From positions 1-13,140 of the forward strand of contig CAMHDB010000020.1 in assembly GCA_946183715.1 (NCBI GenBank): a stretch of 13,140 bases of DNA. Reading direction: 5' to 3'. The position numbers and the translations under genes were made by a program. A model generated the notes under the pieces. The model was not told the DNA's origin. It saw only the letters and a list, made by a program, of their open reading frames with translations, and did not search any database. This document shows, piece by piece, positions 1 through 7,416 of the stretch (position 1 is its first letter; every line of letters starts with the position of its first letter). Source of the DNA: an uncultured Oscillibacter sp. GTDB taxonomy: Bacteria; Bacillota; Clostridia; Oscillospirales; Oscillospiraceae.

Positions 1-489
1 GACGGTCAGGCAGTTGAAATAGTCGTCGATGAAAATCAGGATGCCCAGCAGGAACGTCGCCAGTTGCGCGCCGACGCGGGAGCGGATATTCTTTTCGGCC
101 CAGCGCCCGAACGCGGCGGAGCCTCCGGCGGCGTTCATCAGCGCCACGACGATACCCAGCAGTACGAGGAAAATAAAGATTCCGGCGTTGGCCTCCACGG
201 ACGCCATAAGCCCGTCTTCGATAATGGTATTCAGAGTTCTGACGGGGTGGAAGTCGCAGGCGAGGAACGCCCCCACGACGACTCCGATAAACAAAGACCC
301 GTAGGCCTCCTTGGTAATCAGCGCGAGAAAGATTGCGATAAACGGCGGGACGAGGGCCCACCATGTGCCGTAGAGCGCGGCGTTCGCGACCGCTTCCTCT
401 CCCTCGGCGAACGCGGGAACCGTCAGAAGGCCGCAGAGCAACAACATCATGGGCAGGAAGGCCATGACGCGCCGCGACACTTTTTTCAT
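1..489 (-). CDS. NhaC-family Na+/H+ antiporter, N-terminal part (cut by window edge)
   Basis: The first 163 codons of an inner-membrane ion antiporter; the C-terminal part lies outside the window. NhaC-type proteins exchange Na+ for H+ (some relatives exchange organic ions), helping pH and sodium balance. Residues 1-28 look like a cleavable signal peptide: a basic start (MKKVSRR), a hydrophobic core and a PAFA-EG cleavage site. Hydrophobic helices follow at about 43-60, 64-78, 103-120 and 142-156. The family hallmark is visible near the end, IDDYFNCLTV at about 154-163, an acidic pair in a membrane context as in NhaC proteins. The ATG at 489 is chosen because AAGGAG lies 8 bases upstream. It is transcribed away from the acyl-CoA synthetase, from its own promoter at 584-611. 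The family call is fairly secure; the transported ion is inferred. Confidence 0.82.
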   Translation of the reverse strand, partial: MKKVSRRVMAFLPMMLLLCGLLTVPAFAEGEEAVANAALYGTWWALVPPFIAIFLALITKEAYGSLFIGVVVGAFLACDFHPVRTLNTIIEDGLMASVEANAGIFIFLVLLGIVVALMNAAGGSAAFGRWAEKNIRSRVGAQLATFLLGILIFIDDYFNCLTV

Positions 490-583
490 TCGTCTCACTC
501 CTTAGCGAAAGATGAAGTCATGACAGCGCGCGCCCTCTCCCGCGGACGCGTTCCATAACGAATGCCCCTATCATGCTCCGTAC

Positions 584-611
584 ATTATACTCCGATTGCG
601 TCGAATGTCAA
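584..611 (-). promoter_or_regulatory. Promoter of the NhaC-type antiporter gene
   Basis: Read on the minus strand there is a perfect -35 (TTGACA, 611-606), a 16-base spacer and a perfect -10 (TATAAT, 589-584). Transcription would start near 577, giving a leader of about 90 bases before the ATG at 489. This is the best consensus match in the window and implies strong expression unless a repressor acts. No clear operator or riboswitch is seen in the leader. Confidence 0.8.
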
Positions 612-675
612 CAGATTTCGTCAGGGTTTACGCCCGTTCGAGGGGTACCCGTGACGGAAAAGGAAGATTTTGGTC

Positions 676-704
676 TTGACAATCCGCGCCGGATGGGCTA
701 TGCT
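676..704 (+). promoter_or_regulatory. Promoter of the acyl-CoA synthetase gene
   Basis: TTGACA at 676-681, a 17-base spacer and TATGCT at 699-704. Transcription would start near 711. That lies downstream of an in-frame TTG at 670 and so rules that codon out as the start of the synthetase. The promoter lies back to back with the antiporter promoter about 65 bases away, so one regulator bound between them could act on both genes. Confidence 0.7.
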
Positions 705-765
705 TACGGTTGCTTTAGAGGCGAAAACCATAAAAGCGCAAAAGAACGGAAAGGATGTTGCTTTT

Positions 766-2400
766 ATGCCCATTACCGACCTGCTGGAACGCAACAGCAA
801 ACTCTACGGCGAGGAAATCTGTCTTGTCGAGATGAACCCGGACATACAGGAGGCCCCGCGCGTCACTTGGAAAGAGTACGAGCTTATCCAGCCCACGGCC
901 CCCACGCCCTACGTCCGGCAGATTACGTGGAGCGTGTTCGACGAGAAGGCCAACCGCGTCGCGAATCTGCTCTTGTCGCGGGGGGTGCGCAGGGGACAGA
1001 AAGTCGCGATTCTGCTGATGAACTGTCTGGAATGGCTCCCGATTTACTTCGGTGTCCTGAAGACGGGCGCGGTCGCCGTCCCGCTCAACTTCCGCTACAC
1101 CGCCGACGAAATCGAATACTGCCTCAAACTCGCCGACGCGGATGTCCTGTTTTTCGGCCCGGAGTTCATCGGGCGCGTCGAGGAAATCGTGGACAGTATC
1201 GGCCCGAGCCGGATTCTGTTCTATGTCGGCCAGAGCTGTCCGTCGTTCGCCGAGAGCTACCACGACGCCACCGCGAACTGTTCCTCCGCCGCCCCGAAAA
1301 TCCTCGTACAGGACACCGACGAGGCCGCTATCTACTATTCCTCCGGTACGACCGGATTCCCGAAAGCCATCCTTCTCGACCACATGGCGCTGTTGCAGTC
1401 GGCGCGCATGGAGGCCGTACACCACGAGACCACCCACGACGACGTGTTCCTGTGCATTCCGCCGCTCTACCACACCGGCGCGAAAATGCACTGGTTCGGC
1501 TCCCTCTATACGGGCGGGAAAGCCGTGCTTCTCAAAAGCAACTCCCCGAAAGCGATACTGGAAGCGGTCACGCGGGAGGGCTGTACGATTGTCTGGTTAC
1601 TCGTGCCGTGGTGTCAGGACTTGTTAGCGGCCCTCGACCGGGGCGACTTGCGGCTGGAAGACTATCAGCTTTCGCAGTGGCGGCTCATGCACATCGGCGC
1701 CCAGCCCGTGCCGCCGTCGCTGATTAAGCGCTGGATGGAGTATTTCCCGCACCACAAGTACGACACCAACTACGGCCTCTCGGAATCGACCGGCCCGGGC
1801 TGTGTGCATTTGGGGCTGGAGAACATCCGCAAAGTCGGCGCGATTGGCGTGCCGGGTTTCGGCTGGAAGTGCAAGATTGTCGACGAGCAGGGGGAAGCCG
1901 TACAGCGGGGCGACGTGGGCGAACTGTGCGTGAAAGGCCCGGGCGTCATGCGCTGTTACTACCACGACCCCAAGGCCACGGCGGAAGTCCTGAAAGACGG
2001 CTGGCTCCATACGGGCGACATGGCCAAGCAGGACCCCGACGGATTCTATTTTCTGGTGGACCGCAAGAAGGACGTGATTATTTCCGGCGGCGAGAACCTG
2101 TACCCGGTGCAGATTGAGGACTTTCTGCACACACACCCGAAAATTCACGACGTGGCGGTTATCGGACTGCCCGACCCGCGACTGGGCGAAATCGCCGCCG
2201 CGATTATCCAAGTCCGCGAGGGGGAAACGTGTACGGAAGAGGAAATTCAAAAGTTCTGTATGGACTTGCCGCGCTACAAGCGCCCGCGCAAGATTATTTT
2301 CGCCGACGTTCCGCGCAATCCCACGGGCAAAATCGAGAAGCCGAAACTCCGCGAAATCTACGGGGCAACGCGCCTTGTCGAAAGCCAGAACAAGGGTTGA
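766..2400 (+). CDS. Acyl-CoA synthetase, class I adenylate-forming (AMP-binding) family
   Basis: An enzyme of 544 residues that should activate a carboxylic acid with ATP to an acyl-AMP and pass it to CoA, in the cytoplasm. All core motifs are present: phosphate-binding loop YYSSGTTGFPK at about 190-200, YGLSE at 336-340, TGD at 416-418, the hinge DRKKD at 432-436, and PTGK near 519-522, whose Lys522 is the expected catalytic lysine. Length is typical of medium- or long-chain fatty acyl-CoA synthetases and relatives. The ATG at 766 is chosen because it follows the promoter and has AAGGA 10 bases upstream; the open frame extends back to a TTG at 670, but that lies upstream of the promoter. Residues 28-53, before the conserved ITWSVFDEKANR, form a proline-rich stretch that may be family-specific. 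The gene stands alone, so the substrate cannot be inferred from context; a carnitine, aryl or fatty acid are all possible. Confidence 0.88.
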   Translation: MPITDLLERNSKLYGEEICLVEMNPDIQEAPRVTWKEYELIQPTAPTPYVRQITWSVFDEKANRVANLLLSRGVRRGQKVAILLMNCLEWLPIYFGVLKTGAVAVPLNFRYTADEIEYCLKLADADVLFFGPEFIGRVEEIVDSIGPSRILFYVGQSCPSFAESYHDATANCSSAAPKILVQDTDEAAIYYSSGTTGFPKAILLDHMALLQSARMEAVHHETTHDDVFLCIPPLYHTGAKMHWFGSLYTGGKAVLLKSNSPKAILEAVTREGCTIVWLLVPWCQDLLAALDRGDLRLEDYQLSQWRLMHIGAQPVPPSLIKRWMEYFPHHKYDTNYGLSESTGPGCVHLGLENIRKVGAIGVPGFGWKCKIVDEQGEAVQRGDVGELCVKGPGVMRCYYHDPKATAEVLKDGWLHTGDMAKQDPDGFYFLVDRKKDVIISGGENLYPVQIEDFLHTHPKIHDVAVIGLPDPRLGEIAAAIIQVREGETCTEEEIQKFCMDLPRYKRPRKIIFADVPRNPTGKIEKPKLREIYGATRLVESQNKG

Positions 2401-2402
2401 CG

Positions 2403-2442
2403 AAAAACGGACAGAGGAAACGTTTCCTCTGTCCGCGTTTTT
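2403..2442. terminator. Bidirectional rho-independent terminator
   Basis: A perfect 13-base-pair inverted repeat (2408-2420 with 2423-2435, centre AAACGTTT) is flanked by AAAAA on the left and CGTTTTT on the right. Transcripts from either side therefore end in a stable hairpin plus a U run. It lies 2 bases past the stop of the acyl-CoA synthetase and overlaps the TAA stop (2443-2441) of the convergent amidohydrolase gene, so it can end both. Confidence 0.92.
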
Positions 2443-3280
2443 ACAATCCCAGAAGCCGCGCGGCGTTGCCGCCGAGAATCGCCGACTGTTCGGCGTCCGT
2501 GAGCGGGAGTTCCCGGAAGAGGCGCAACGCCTCCGCCTGTCCGCCCCATGGCGAGTCCGTCCCGAACAGGATACGCTCCGCGCCGAATTTCCGCACAATC
2601 CGCACGAACTGCGCGGCGTCCATCAACGGAAGTTCCGCTTCTGTCCACGGGTAGCCGTCGCCGTTGGGCGTAATCCGCCCGAGCGAGAACGAGGTGTCAA
2701 GGTACACGCCCGTTTCGGGCAGGAGTTCCTCCACGGCGTCCCACTGCCGCCAGCCGCCCATGTGCGCGCAAATCAGTTGTACAGGCCCGGTCTGCCGGAC
2801 GGCCCGGGCTATCATGGCGGGCGTGACGCGGTTTTCGTCCGGGAGGCCGATGTCAAGCCCGGCGTGTACGAGTACGACGAGGCCGACTTCCCCGGCGCGG
2901 TCGAGGATTCGCAGATAGCGGATGTCGTCGAAGTCCGCGCCCTGGTACGGCGGATGTAACTTGATACCCCGTATCCCCAGCGCCGCGACGCGTGCGAGTT
3001 CGTCGCGCCAGTCGCCGTAGTCGGGGTGCATGGCCCCGAAGGACAGTACCCCGGTCTCGTTGCTACGCGCCGCCGCGTCGTTGATTCCCCGGACTTGCCG
3101 CGGGGACGTGGCGACGGGCAGATTGACGGAGTAATTAATGCCCGCCGCCCGCATGGACGCGCGCAGGGCGTCGGCGGTGCCGTCGGTGAAGGGGTGAATA
3201 TGCGCGGCGGCTTGCAGTTTGTGAACCGTCGCGGCGGCGATTTTGCCGGGGAAAGTATGCGTGTGGAAGTCGATAATCAT
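2441..3280 (-). CDS. Metal-dependent amidohydrolase (amidohydrolase-2 / TIM-barrel family)
   Basis: A 279-residue cytoplasmic metallohydrolase of the amidohydrolase superfamily. Expected metal ligands are visible in order: the N-terminal HxH (His6, His8 in DFHTHTFP), IKLHPPYQ with Lys107 and His109, His139 in LVHAG, His173 in AHMGG, and Asp242 in FGTDSPWG. This order matches the amidohydrolase-2 group, which contains hydrolases and also ACMSD-type decarboxylases, so the reaction could be amide or lactone hydrolysis or decarboxylation. Its ATG at 3280 overlaps the TGA of the symporter gene by four bases (ATGA), with GGAG 7 bases upstream. The two are therefore co-transcribed and probably translationally coupled, which suggests that the enzyme processes the imported solute. 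It ends in the shared terminator. The family is clear; the substrate is unknown. Confidence 0.85.
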   Translation of the reverse strand: MIIDFHTHTFPGKIAAATVHKLQAAAHIHPFTDGTADALRASMRAAGINYSVNLPVATSPRQVRGINDAAARSNETGVLSFGAMHPDYGDWRDELARVAALGIRGIKLHPPYQGADFDDIRYLRILDRAGEVGLVVLVHAGLDIGLPDENRVTPAMIARAVRQTGPVQLICAHMGGWRQWDAVEELLPETGVYLDTSFSLGRITPNGDGYPWTEAELPLMDAAQFVRIVRKFGAERILFGTDSPWGGQAEALRLFRELPLTDAEQSAILGGNAARLLGL

Positions 3281-4836
3281 TCCGGGTCTCCGAGGGCCTC
3301 GCTTTGGCGAACCGTAACTTTCCGGTCGTAGCAGGAGAACGCGCCGTCGACGAGATTCTTGTCGGGGGCGGGCGTGAACGCGCTCACGACAGGGACGATG
3401 ACCAGTCCGGCGAGCATGCAGAACGCGCCCGCGTTAATCGGGGACTGAATCAGTACGGGGAAACTCGAGCGGACGAAGATATTCGCGAGCATGACGACGG
3501 TAGAGAATACGAAGCTGACCCAGCAGGCGATTTTACTTGTCCGGCGCCAGTAGAGGCCGTAGAGGAACGGCGCGAGGAAGGCCCCCGCGAGTGCGCCCCA
3601 GCTTACGCCCATGAGTTGCGCGATAAAGGTCACGCTGGAGCGGTACTGGATAATCGCCAGCACGACGGACACGGCGATAAAGGCGACAATCAGGGCGCGC
3701 ATAATGGAAACCTGCCGTTTCTGGTTCATGTCGGGGAAAAACAGGTCTTTGATAAAGTCGAGTGTGAGCGTGGAGGAGGAAGCGAGCACGAGGGAGGAGA
3801 GCGTAGACATGGACGCGGAGAGCACGAGGATGACGACGACGGCGATTAAGATATCGGGGAGGCCGGAGAGCATGGAGGGAATGACGGCGTCGTAGCCGCC
3901 GACGGGGACGCCGTTTTCGGTGACTTGAATCACGTCGGAGAAGAGCCGCCCGAAGCCGCCGAGGAAGTAGCACCCGCCCGCGACGACGAACGCGAAGAGC
4001 GTGGAAATCACGGTACCCTTGTTGACAGCCTCCTCACTCTTGATGGCGTAGAATTTCTGTACCATTTGGGGGAGGCCCCAAGTACCGAGGGAAGTCAGGA
4101 TAACGACGCCGAGGAGGTTCACGGGGTCGGGGCCGAAGAAGGAGTTGAACACGCCGGGGGCGTCCGACACCAGCGGGTCACTGACGCGGGAGAGGCCGTC
4201 GAGCGCGGCGAGGAAGCCGCCCCGGCTGTGGAGCACGGCGGCAATCACGGCGCAGATTCCGAACAGCATGATAATGCCCTGTATGAAGTCGTTGATAGCG
4301 GTGGCCATGTAGCCCCCGGCGATGACATAGACGCCCGTCAGCACGGCCATGACGACGACGCACACGGAGTAGTCGATATGGAAGGCCATCCCGAAGAGGC
4401 GCGAGAGGCCGTTGTAAAGGCTAGCGGTGTAGGGAATCAGGAAAATGAAGATAATCACGGAGGCGGAGATTTTGAGGGAGTGACTGCCGAAGCGTTTGCC
4501 GAAGAACTCCGGCATGGTGGCGCTGGAAAGGTGCTGTGTCATGATACGGGTACGGCGGCCTAGTACGGCCCAAGCCAGCAGGGAGCCGATGAGGGCATTC
4601 CCGATACCGGCCCATGTGGCGGCGATACCGTAGCGCCAGCCGAATTGCCCGGCGTAGCCGACGAACACGACCGCCGAGAAATAGGAAGTGCCGTAGGCGA
4701 ACGCGGTCAGCCACGGCCCGACGGAGCGTCCGCCGAGTACGAACCCGTCGACATCGGTGGCGTTGCGGCGGCAGTAGAGGCCGATTCCGACCATCAGCCC
4801 GAAGAAGACCACCAGCATGAGCGCTTTCAAAACCAT
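3277..4836 (-). CDS. Sodium:solute symporter (SSS family, PutP/PanF-like)
   Basis: A 519-residue polytopic membrane protein with about 13 hydrophobic segments, the usual size for the SSS family, which drives uptake of amino acids, vitamins, sugars or organic acids with Na+. Seen in the sequence: the N-terminal FVLGGRSVGPWLTAFAYG region at 32-49, the family signature around GGYMATAINDFIQG (174-187), and the serine-rich helix LSASMSTLSSLVLASSS (339-355), which in relatives provides Na+ ligands. The C-terminal tail after about 490 is hydrophilic. The ATG at 4836 follows an AAGGA about 11 bases upstream, a rather long spacing. It is the first gene of a two-gene operon with the amidohydrolase, transcribed from the promoter at 4881-4909. 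The substrate cannot be read from the sequence; the downstream hydrolase suggests an amide, lactone or other hydrolysable acid. Confidence 0.9.
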   Translation of the reverse strand: MVLKALMLVVFFGLMVGIGLYCRRNATDVDGFVLGGRSVGPWLTAFAYGTSYFSAVVFVGYAGQFGWRYGIAATWAGIGNALIGSLLAWAVLGRRTRIMTQHLSSATMPEFFGKRFGSHSLKISASVIIFIFLIPYTASLYNGLSRLFGMAFHIDYSVCVVVMAVLTGVYVIAGGYMATAINDFIQGIIMLFGICAVIAAVLHSRGGFLAALDGLSRVSDPLVSDAPGVFNSFFGPDPVNLLGVVILTSLGTWGLPQMVQKFYAIKSEEAVNKGTVISTLFAFVVAGGCYFLGGFGRLFSDVIQVTENGVPVGGYDAVIPSMLSGLPDILIAVVVILVLSASMSTLSSLVLASSSTLTLDFIKDLFFPDMNQKRQVSIMRALIVAFIAVSVVLAIIQYRSSVTFIAQLMGVSWGALAGAFLAPFLYGLYWRRTSKIACWVSFVFSTVVMLANIFVRSSFPVLIQSPINAGAFCMLAGLVIVPVVSAFTPAPDKNLVDGAFSCYDRKVTVRQSEALGDPE

Positions 4837-4880
4837 AAAGAAACCAGTCCTTTCTTTGTATGTTGCCCGATTGCTTTTGT

Positions 4881-4909
4881 ACTATAAACCTTTACAGGAA
4901 TAAAGTCAA
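4881..4909 (-). promoter_or_regulatory. Promoter of the symporter-amidohydrolase operon
   Basis: On the minus strand: TTGACT (4909-4904), a 17-base spacer and TATAGT (4886-4881). Transcription would start near 4875, about 40 bases before the ATG. An AT-rich inverted repeat, TTTTTGTAAAAA at 4949-4960, lies about 40 bases upstream of the -35 and could be an UP element or regulator site. Confidence 0.75.
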
Positions 4910-4973
4910 TATGAGATTTCATTCACTATGGTTTCTTTTCCCCGACAATTTTTGTAAAAACGCACAAAATCAA

Positions 4974-5003
4974 AACCCGGAGCGGGTATCAACCGCCCCG
5001 GTT
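4974..5003 (-). terminator. Rho-independent terminator after the ACT-domain gene
   Basis: On the minus strand, about 10 bases past the TAA of the ACT gene, AACCGGGGCGG can pair with CCGCTCCGGGTT across a loop of about 7 bases, with one bulged G and one G-U pair. A T-rich tract (GGGTTTTGATTTT) follows. It would end the regulator-ior-paaK-ACT transcript before the symporter promoter. Confidence 0.65.
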
Positions 5004-5013
5004 CCGTACTGCC

Positions 5014-5445
5014 TTACAAGTCGGTCATTTCCTGCTGTTCGACCTGCCGGATACCCTTCGCCGTGAGCGCGGCGGAGGCTTTCGCGTTGTCCGCGACACG
5101 GAAAATCATGTAGGCGTCCTTGCCCTTCTTGCCGCCCAAAAAGGCGTACATATACTCTACGTTCACGCCGGCGTCGGCCAGAACCCGGAGCACCTTGTCA
5201 AGGCCGCCGGGGGTGTCGGAGAGCGCCACGCCGAGGACTTGCGTCACGCTGTGGACAAACTCCGCGTCGCGCAACACGGTGGTGGTCTTGTAAACGTCGT
5301 CGACGATGATACGGGCGATTCCGAAATCGCTGGTCTCCGCAAGGGAGAACGCCCGCATGTCGATTCCGTTCTCCGCCAGTACGGCGGTCATGGCCCGCAA
5401 CGCGCCGGGGCGGTTCTCCACAAAGACTGAAATCTGCTGAATCAC
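5014..5445 (-). CDS. Tandem ACT-domain protein
   Basis: A 143-residue protein made only of two ACT domains (about 3-66 and 72-136), each with the typical turn between first strand and helix: ENRPGAL at 10-16 and DTPGGL at 77-82. ACT domains bind small ligands, most often amino acids, and switch the activity of partners. Stand-alone double-ACT proteins of this kind often sit next to paaK and ior genes, as here. The start is a GTG at 5445 with AGGAGG 8 bases upstream; only 15 bases separate it from the paaK stop, so the two are co-transcribed. I infer that it senses an aromatic amino acid or aryl compound and modulates PaaK or IorAB; no catalytic domain is present. Confidence 0.88.
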   Translation of the reverse strand: MIQQISVFVENRPGALRAMTAVLAENGIDMRAFSLAETSDFGIARIIVDDVYKTTTVLRDAEFVHSVTQVLGVALSDTPGGLDKVLRVLADAGVNVEYMYAFLGGKKGKDAYMIFRVADNAKASAALTAKGIRQVEQQEMTDL

Positions 5446-5460
5446 GGTGTACGCCTCCTC

Positions 5461-6762
5461 TCAAATCTTGCGCTTGTCGATGACGCGGACGGCTTTTCCC
5501 TCGCTCCGCACGATGGACTTCGGCGCGACAAGCGTCACCTTCGCGGTCAGGCCCAGCATGGAGCGCAGACTGTCGACGAGTTCTTTCTGGCGGCGGCTGA
5601 TTTCGCCGAGGTTGTCCGTGAACATCTCCGGGGTCATTTCTACCTGTACGTCGAGCGTGTCGGTGTTGTTCACGCGGTCGACGAGAATCTGGTAGTTGGC
5701 GGGGTAGCCCAGATTCAGCAGGACGGTCTCAATCTGAGACGGAAAGACATTCACGCCGCGAATGATGAGCATATCGTCGGTTCTGCCGCGCGGCTTCGTC
5801 ATTTTGACGTGGGTACGCCCGCAGGAACACTTTTCGCGCGTCAGTACGCAGATGTCGCGGGTACGGTAGCGAATCAGCGGGAAGGCCTTCTTCGTAATGG
5901 ACGTGAACACGAGTTCGCCTTGTGTGCCGTCCGGGAGGACTTCGCCGGTGTCGGGGTCGATGACTTCCGCGATGAAGTGGTCTTCGTTGATGTGCATGCC
6001 GGACTGGGCCGAGCACTCGAACGCCACGCCCGGGCCGGATAACTCCGTCAGGCCGTAGATGTCGTAGGCCTTGATTCCGAGCGTCTCCTGAATGGACTGC
6101 CGCATTTCCTCCGACCACGCCTCCGCGCCGAAAATGCCCGCTTTCAGGGGGATTTCGTCGGGGGTGAGGCCCATTTCCTTCATGCTCTCGCCCAAGTAGG
6201 CGGCGTAGGACGGCGTACAGCAAAGAATCGTCGCGTTGAGGTCGCGGATGAACATAATCTGCCGTTCGGTATTGCCGGACGAGGTAGGAATCGTCAGGCA
6301 GCCGACTTTATGCGAACCGCCGTTGAGGCCGGGGCCGCCCGTGAACAGGCCGTAGCCGTAGGATATTTGGCACACGTCCTCATTGGTGCCGCCCGCCGCG
6401 ACAATCGCCCGCGCGCAACAGGTTTCCCACAGGTCGAGGTCGGCCTGCGTGTAGAAGGCCACGACGCGCTTGCCCGTCGTGCCCGACGTGGACTGAATCC
6501 GCACGCAGTCTTTCAGCGGCACGGCGACGAGGCCGTAGGGGTACGCCCTGCGCAAGTCGTCCTTGCTCAGGAACGGCAACTTGTGCAAGTCCTCTGTGCC
6601 GTGGATGTCGTCGGGGGTTACTCCGGCCTCCCGCATTTTCTCCCGGTAGTAGGGGACGTTGTCCCAGACGTGGCGAACCTGCGTGACAAGGCGTTCGTCC
6701 TGCCATGCCTTGATTTGCTCCCGCGACGCGGTCTCGATTTCCGGTTGGTAATAGCGCTCCAA
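5461..6762 (-). CDS. paaK: Phenylacetate-CoA ligase (AMP-forming, PaaK-type)
   Basis: A 433-residue cytoplasmic ligase that converts phenylacetate or related aryl acetates, ATP and CoA into aryl-acetyl-CoA, AMP and PPi. Motifs: phosphate loop STSGTTGKR at 91-99, YGLTE at 236-240, the CSCGRTH segment at 312-318, the hinge GRTDDMLIIRG at 326-336, and EGKAVRVID near 421 with Lys423 as likely catalytic lysine. Length matches PaaK. I choose the TTG at 6762 because AAGGAG lies 9 bases upstream and the protein then begins MERYYQPEIE, as relatives do; an in-frame TTG at 6783 lies upstream of that site and is unlikely. It is followed 15 bases later by the ACT gene and preceded by its own promoter. Since IorAB already makes aryl-acetyl-CoA, the ligase may recapture free aryl acids or supply CoA esters for reductive carboxylation. 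Confidence 0.92.
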   Translation of the reverse strand: MERYYQPEIETASREQIKAWQDERLVTQVRHVWDNVPYYREKMREAGVTPDDIHGTEDLHKLPFLSKDDLRRAYPYGLVAVPLKDCVRIQSTSGTTGKRVVAFYTQADLDLWETCCARAIVAAGGTNEDVCQISYGYGLFTGGPGLNGGSHKVGCLTIPTSSGNTERQIMFIRDLNATILCCTPSYAAYLGESMKEMGLTPDEIPLKAGIFGAEAWSEEMRQSIQETLGIKAYDIYGLTELSGPGVAFECSAQSGMHINEDHFIAEVIDPDTGEVLPDGTQGELVFTSITKKAFPLIRYRTRDICVLTREKCSCGRTHVKMTKPRGRTDDMLIIRGVNVFPSQIETVLLNLGYPANYQILVDRVNNTDTLDVQVEMTPEMFTDNLGEISRRQKELVDSLRSMLGLTAKVTLVAPKSIVRSEGKAVRVIDKRKI

Positions 6763-6783
6763 ACTGTTACACTCCTTTTCCAA

Positions 6784-6798
6784 CGCGCTTTCCGCGCG
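6784..6798 (-). other. Small hairpin in the paaK leader
   Basis: A perfect 5-base-pair inverted repeat (CGCGC, 5-base loop, GCGCG) lies in the transcribed leader between the paaK promoter and its AAGGAG, ending 6 bases before that site. There is no U run, so it is not a terminator. It may stabilise the mRNA or affect access to the binding site, or be chance in GC-rich DNA. Confidence 0.35.
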
Positions 6799-6816
6799 GC
6801 TCTTTAACGGTGCAAT

Positions 6817-6845
6817 GTTTTACACCACAAAAGAGCATTTGTCAA
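6817..6845 (-). promoter_or_regulatory. Internal promoter before paaK, overlapping the end of iorB
   Basis: On the minus strand: TTGACA (6845-6840), a 17-base spacer and TAAAAC (6822-6817). The -35 is perfect and overlaps the TGA stop of iorB (6844-6842); the -10 matches four of six consensus bases. It would let paaK and the ACT gene be expressed apart from iorAB, while read-through from iorB remains possible because no terminator lies between. Confidence 0.6.
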
Positions 6846-7414
6846 GCGTTTTTTCCGAGCGCGAACGCCCTGCGGTTGAGTTCGAGGAACTTCGCCGGAA
6901 CCATCGCCTCTAACGACTGCTCCCACGCCTCCGCCGGGAGGTCAAAGTAGTGCGACAGCCGCCCCATGAGTACGATGTTGACCGCCTTACTGCTCCCGGC
7001 CTGTTCCGCCAGCGCCAGACAGTCCAGCGCGTCGACCTTCGCGCCCGTGGCGCGCATTTTCTCGACGAGGCTTTCCGGGTACGCCGCCGCGCCCGTAATG
7101 ACGGGCATGGGGTCAATTCTCTGCGTGGACGTGACAATCTGCCCGTCGGGCTTCAGGTACGACAGCCACCGCGCCGCCTCCAGCAGTTCAAAGGACACGA
7201 TGAAATCGGCTTCGCCGCGGTCGATGACGGGCGAGTTGACGCAATCGCCGTAGCGCACGTAAGTGACGACGCTCCCGCCGCGCTGGGACATCCCGTGTAC
7301 TTCCGAGACCTTCACGTCGTAGCCCTGCCCGAGAAGCAAATGCCCGAGGAGTTTGCTTGCCAGAAGGCTCCCCTGTCCGCCGACGCCGACTATCATAATG
7401 TTTTTCGTCTCCAT
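6842..7414 (-). CDS. iorB: Indolepyruvate:ferredoxin oxidoreductase, beta subunit
   Basis: The 190-residue small subunit (pyruvate:ferredoxin oxidoreductase gamma-type domain) of IorAB, which oxidises indolepyruvate and other aryl pyruvates with CoA to aryl-acetyl-CoA, CO2 and reduced ferredoxin. The N-terminus carries the glycine-rich IMIVGVGGQGSLLAS (6-20), followed by EVHGMSQRGGSV (38-49), both typical of IorB. The open frame extends to 7555, but the ATG at 7414 is chosen because GGGAGG lies 7 bases upstream and the protein then starts METKNIMIVG, at normal family length; the extension would overlap iorA. Only two bases separate it from the iorA stop, so the two subunits are made together. 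The paaK promoter begins within its stop codon. Confidence 0.93.
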   Translation of the reverse strand: METKNIMIVGVGGQGSLLASKLLGHLLLGQGYDVKVSEVHGMSQRGGSVVTYVRYGDCVNSPVIDRGEADFIVSFELLEAARWLSYLKPDGQIVTSTQRIDPMPVITGAAAYPESLVEKMRATGAKVDALDCLALAEQAGSSKAVNIVLMGRLSHYFDLPAEAWEQSLEAMVPAKFLELNRRAFALGKNA

Positions 7415-7416
7415 GC

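Noticed and set aside
490..765. Possible riboswitch or small RNA between the antiporter and the synthetase
   Set aside because: The region is explained by two divergent promoters and their leaders; no conserved riboswitch core or terminator-type hairpin was seen.
1624..2598. Long minus-strand open frame (324 codons) opposite the acyl-CoA synthetase
   Set aside because: Arginine-, histidine- and valine-rich shadow of a GC-rich gene. It has no recognisable domain, and the plus-strand frame carries all adenylate-forming motifs.
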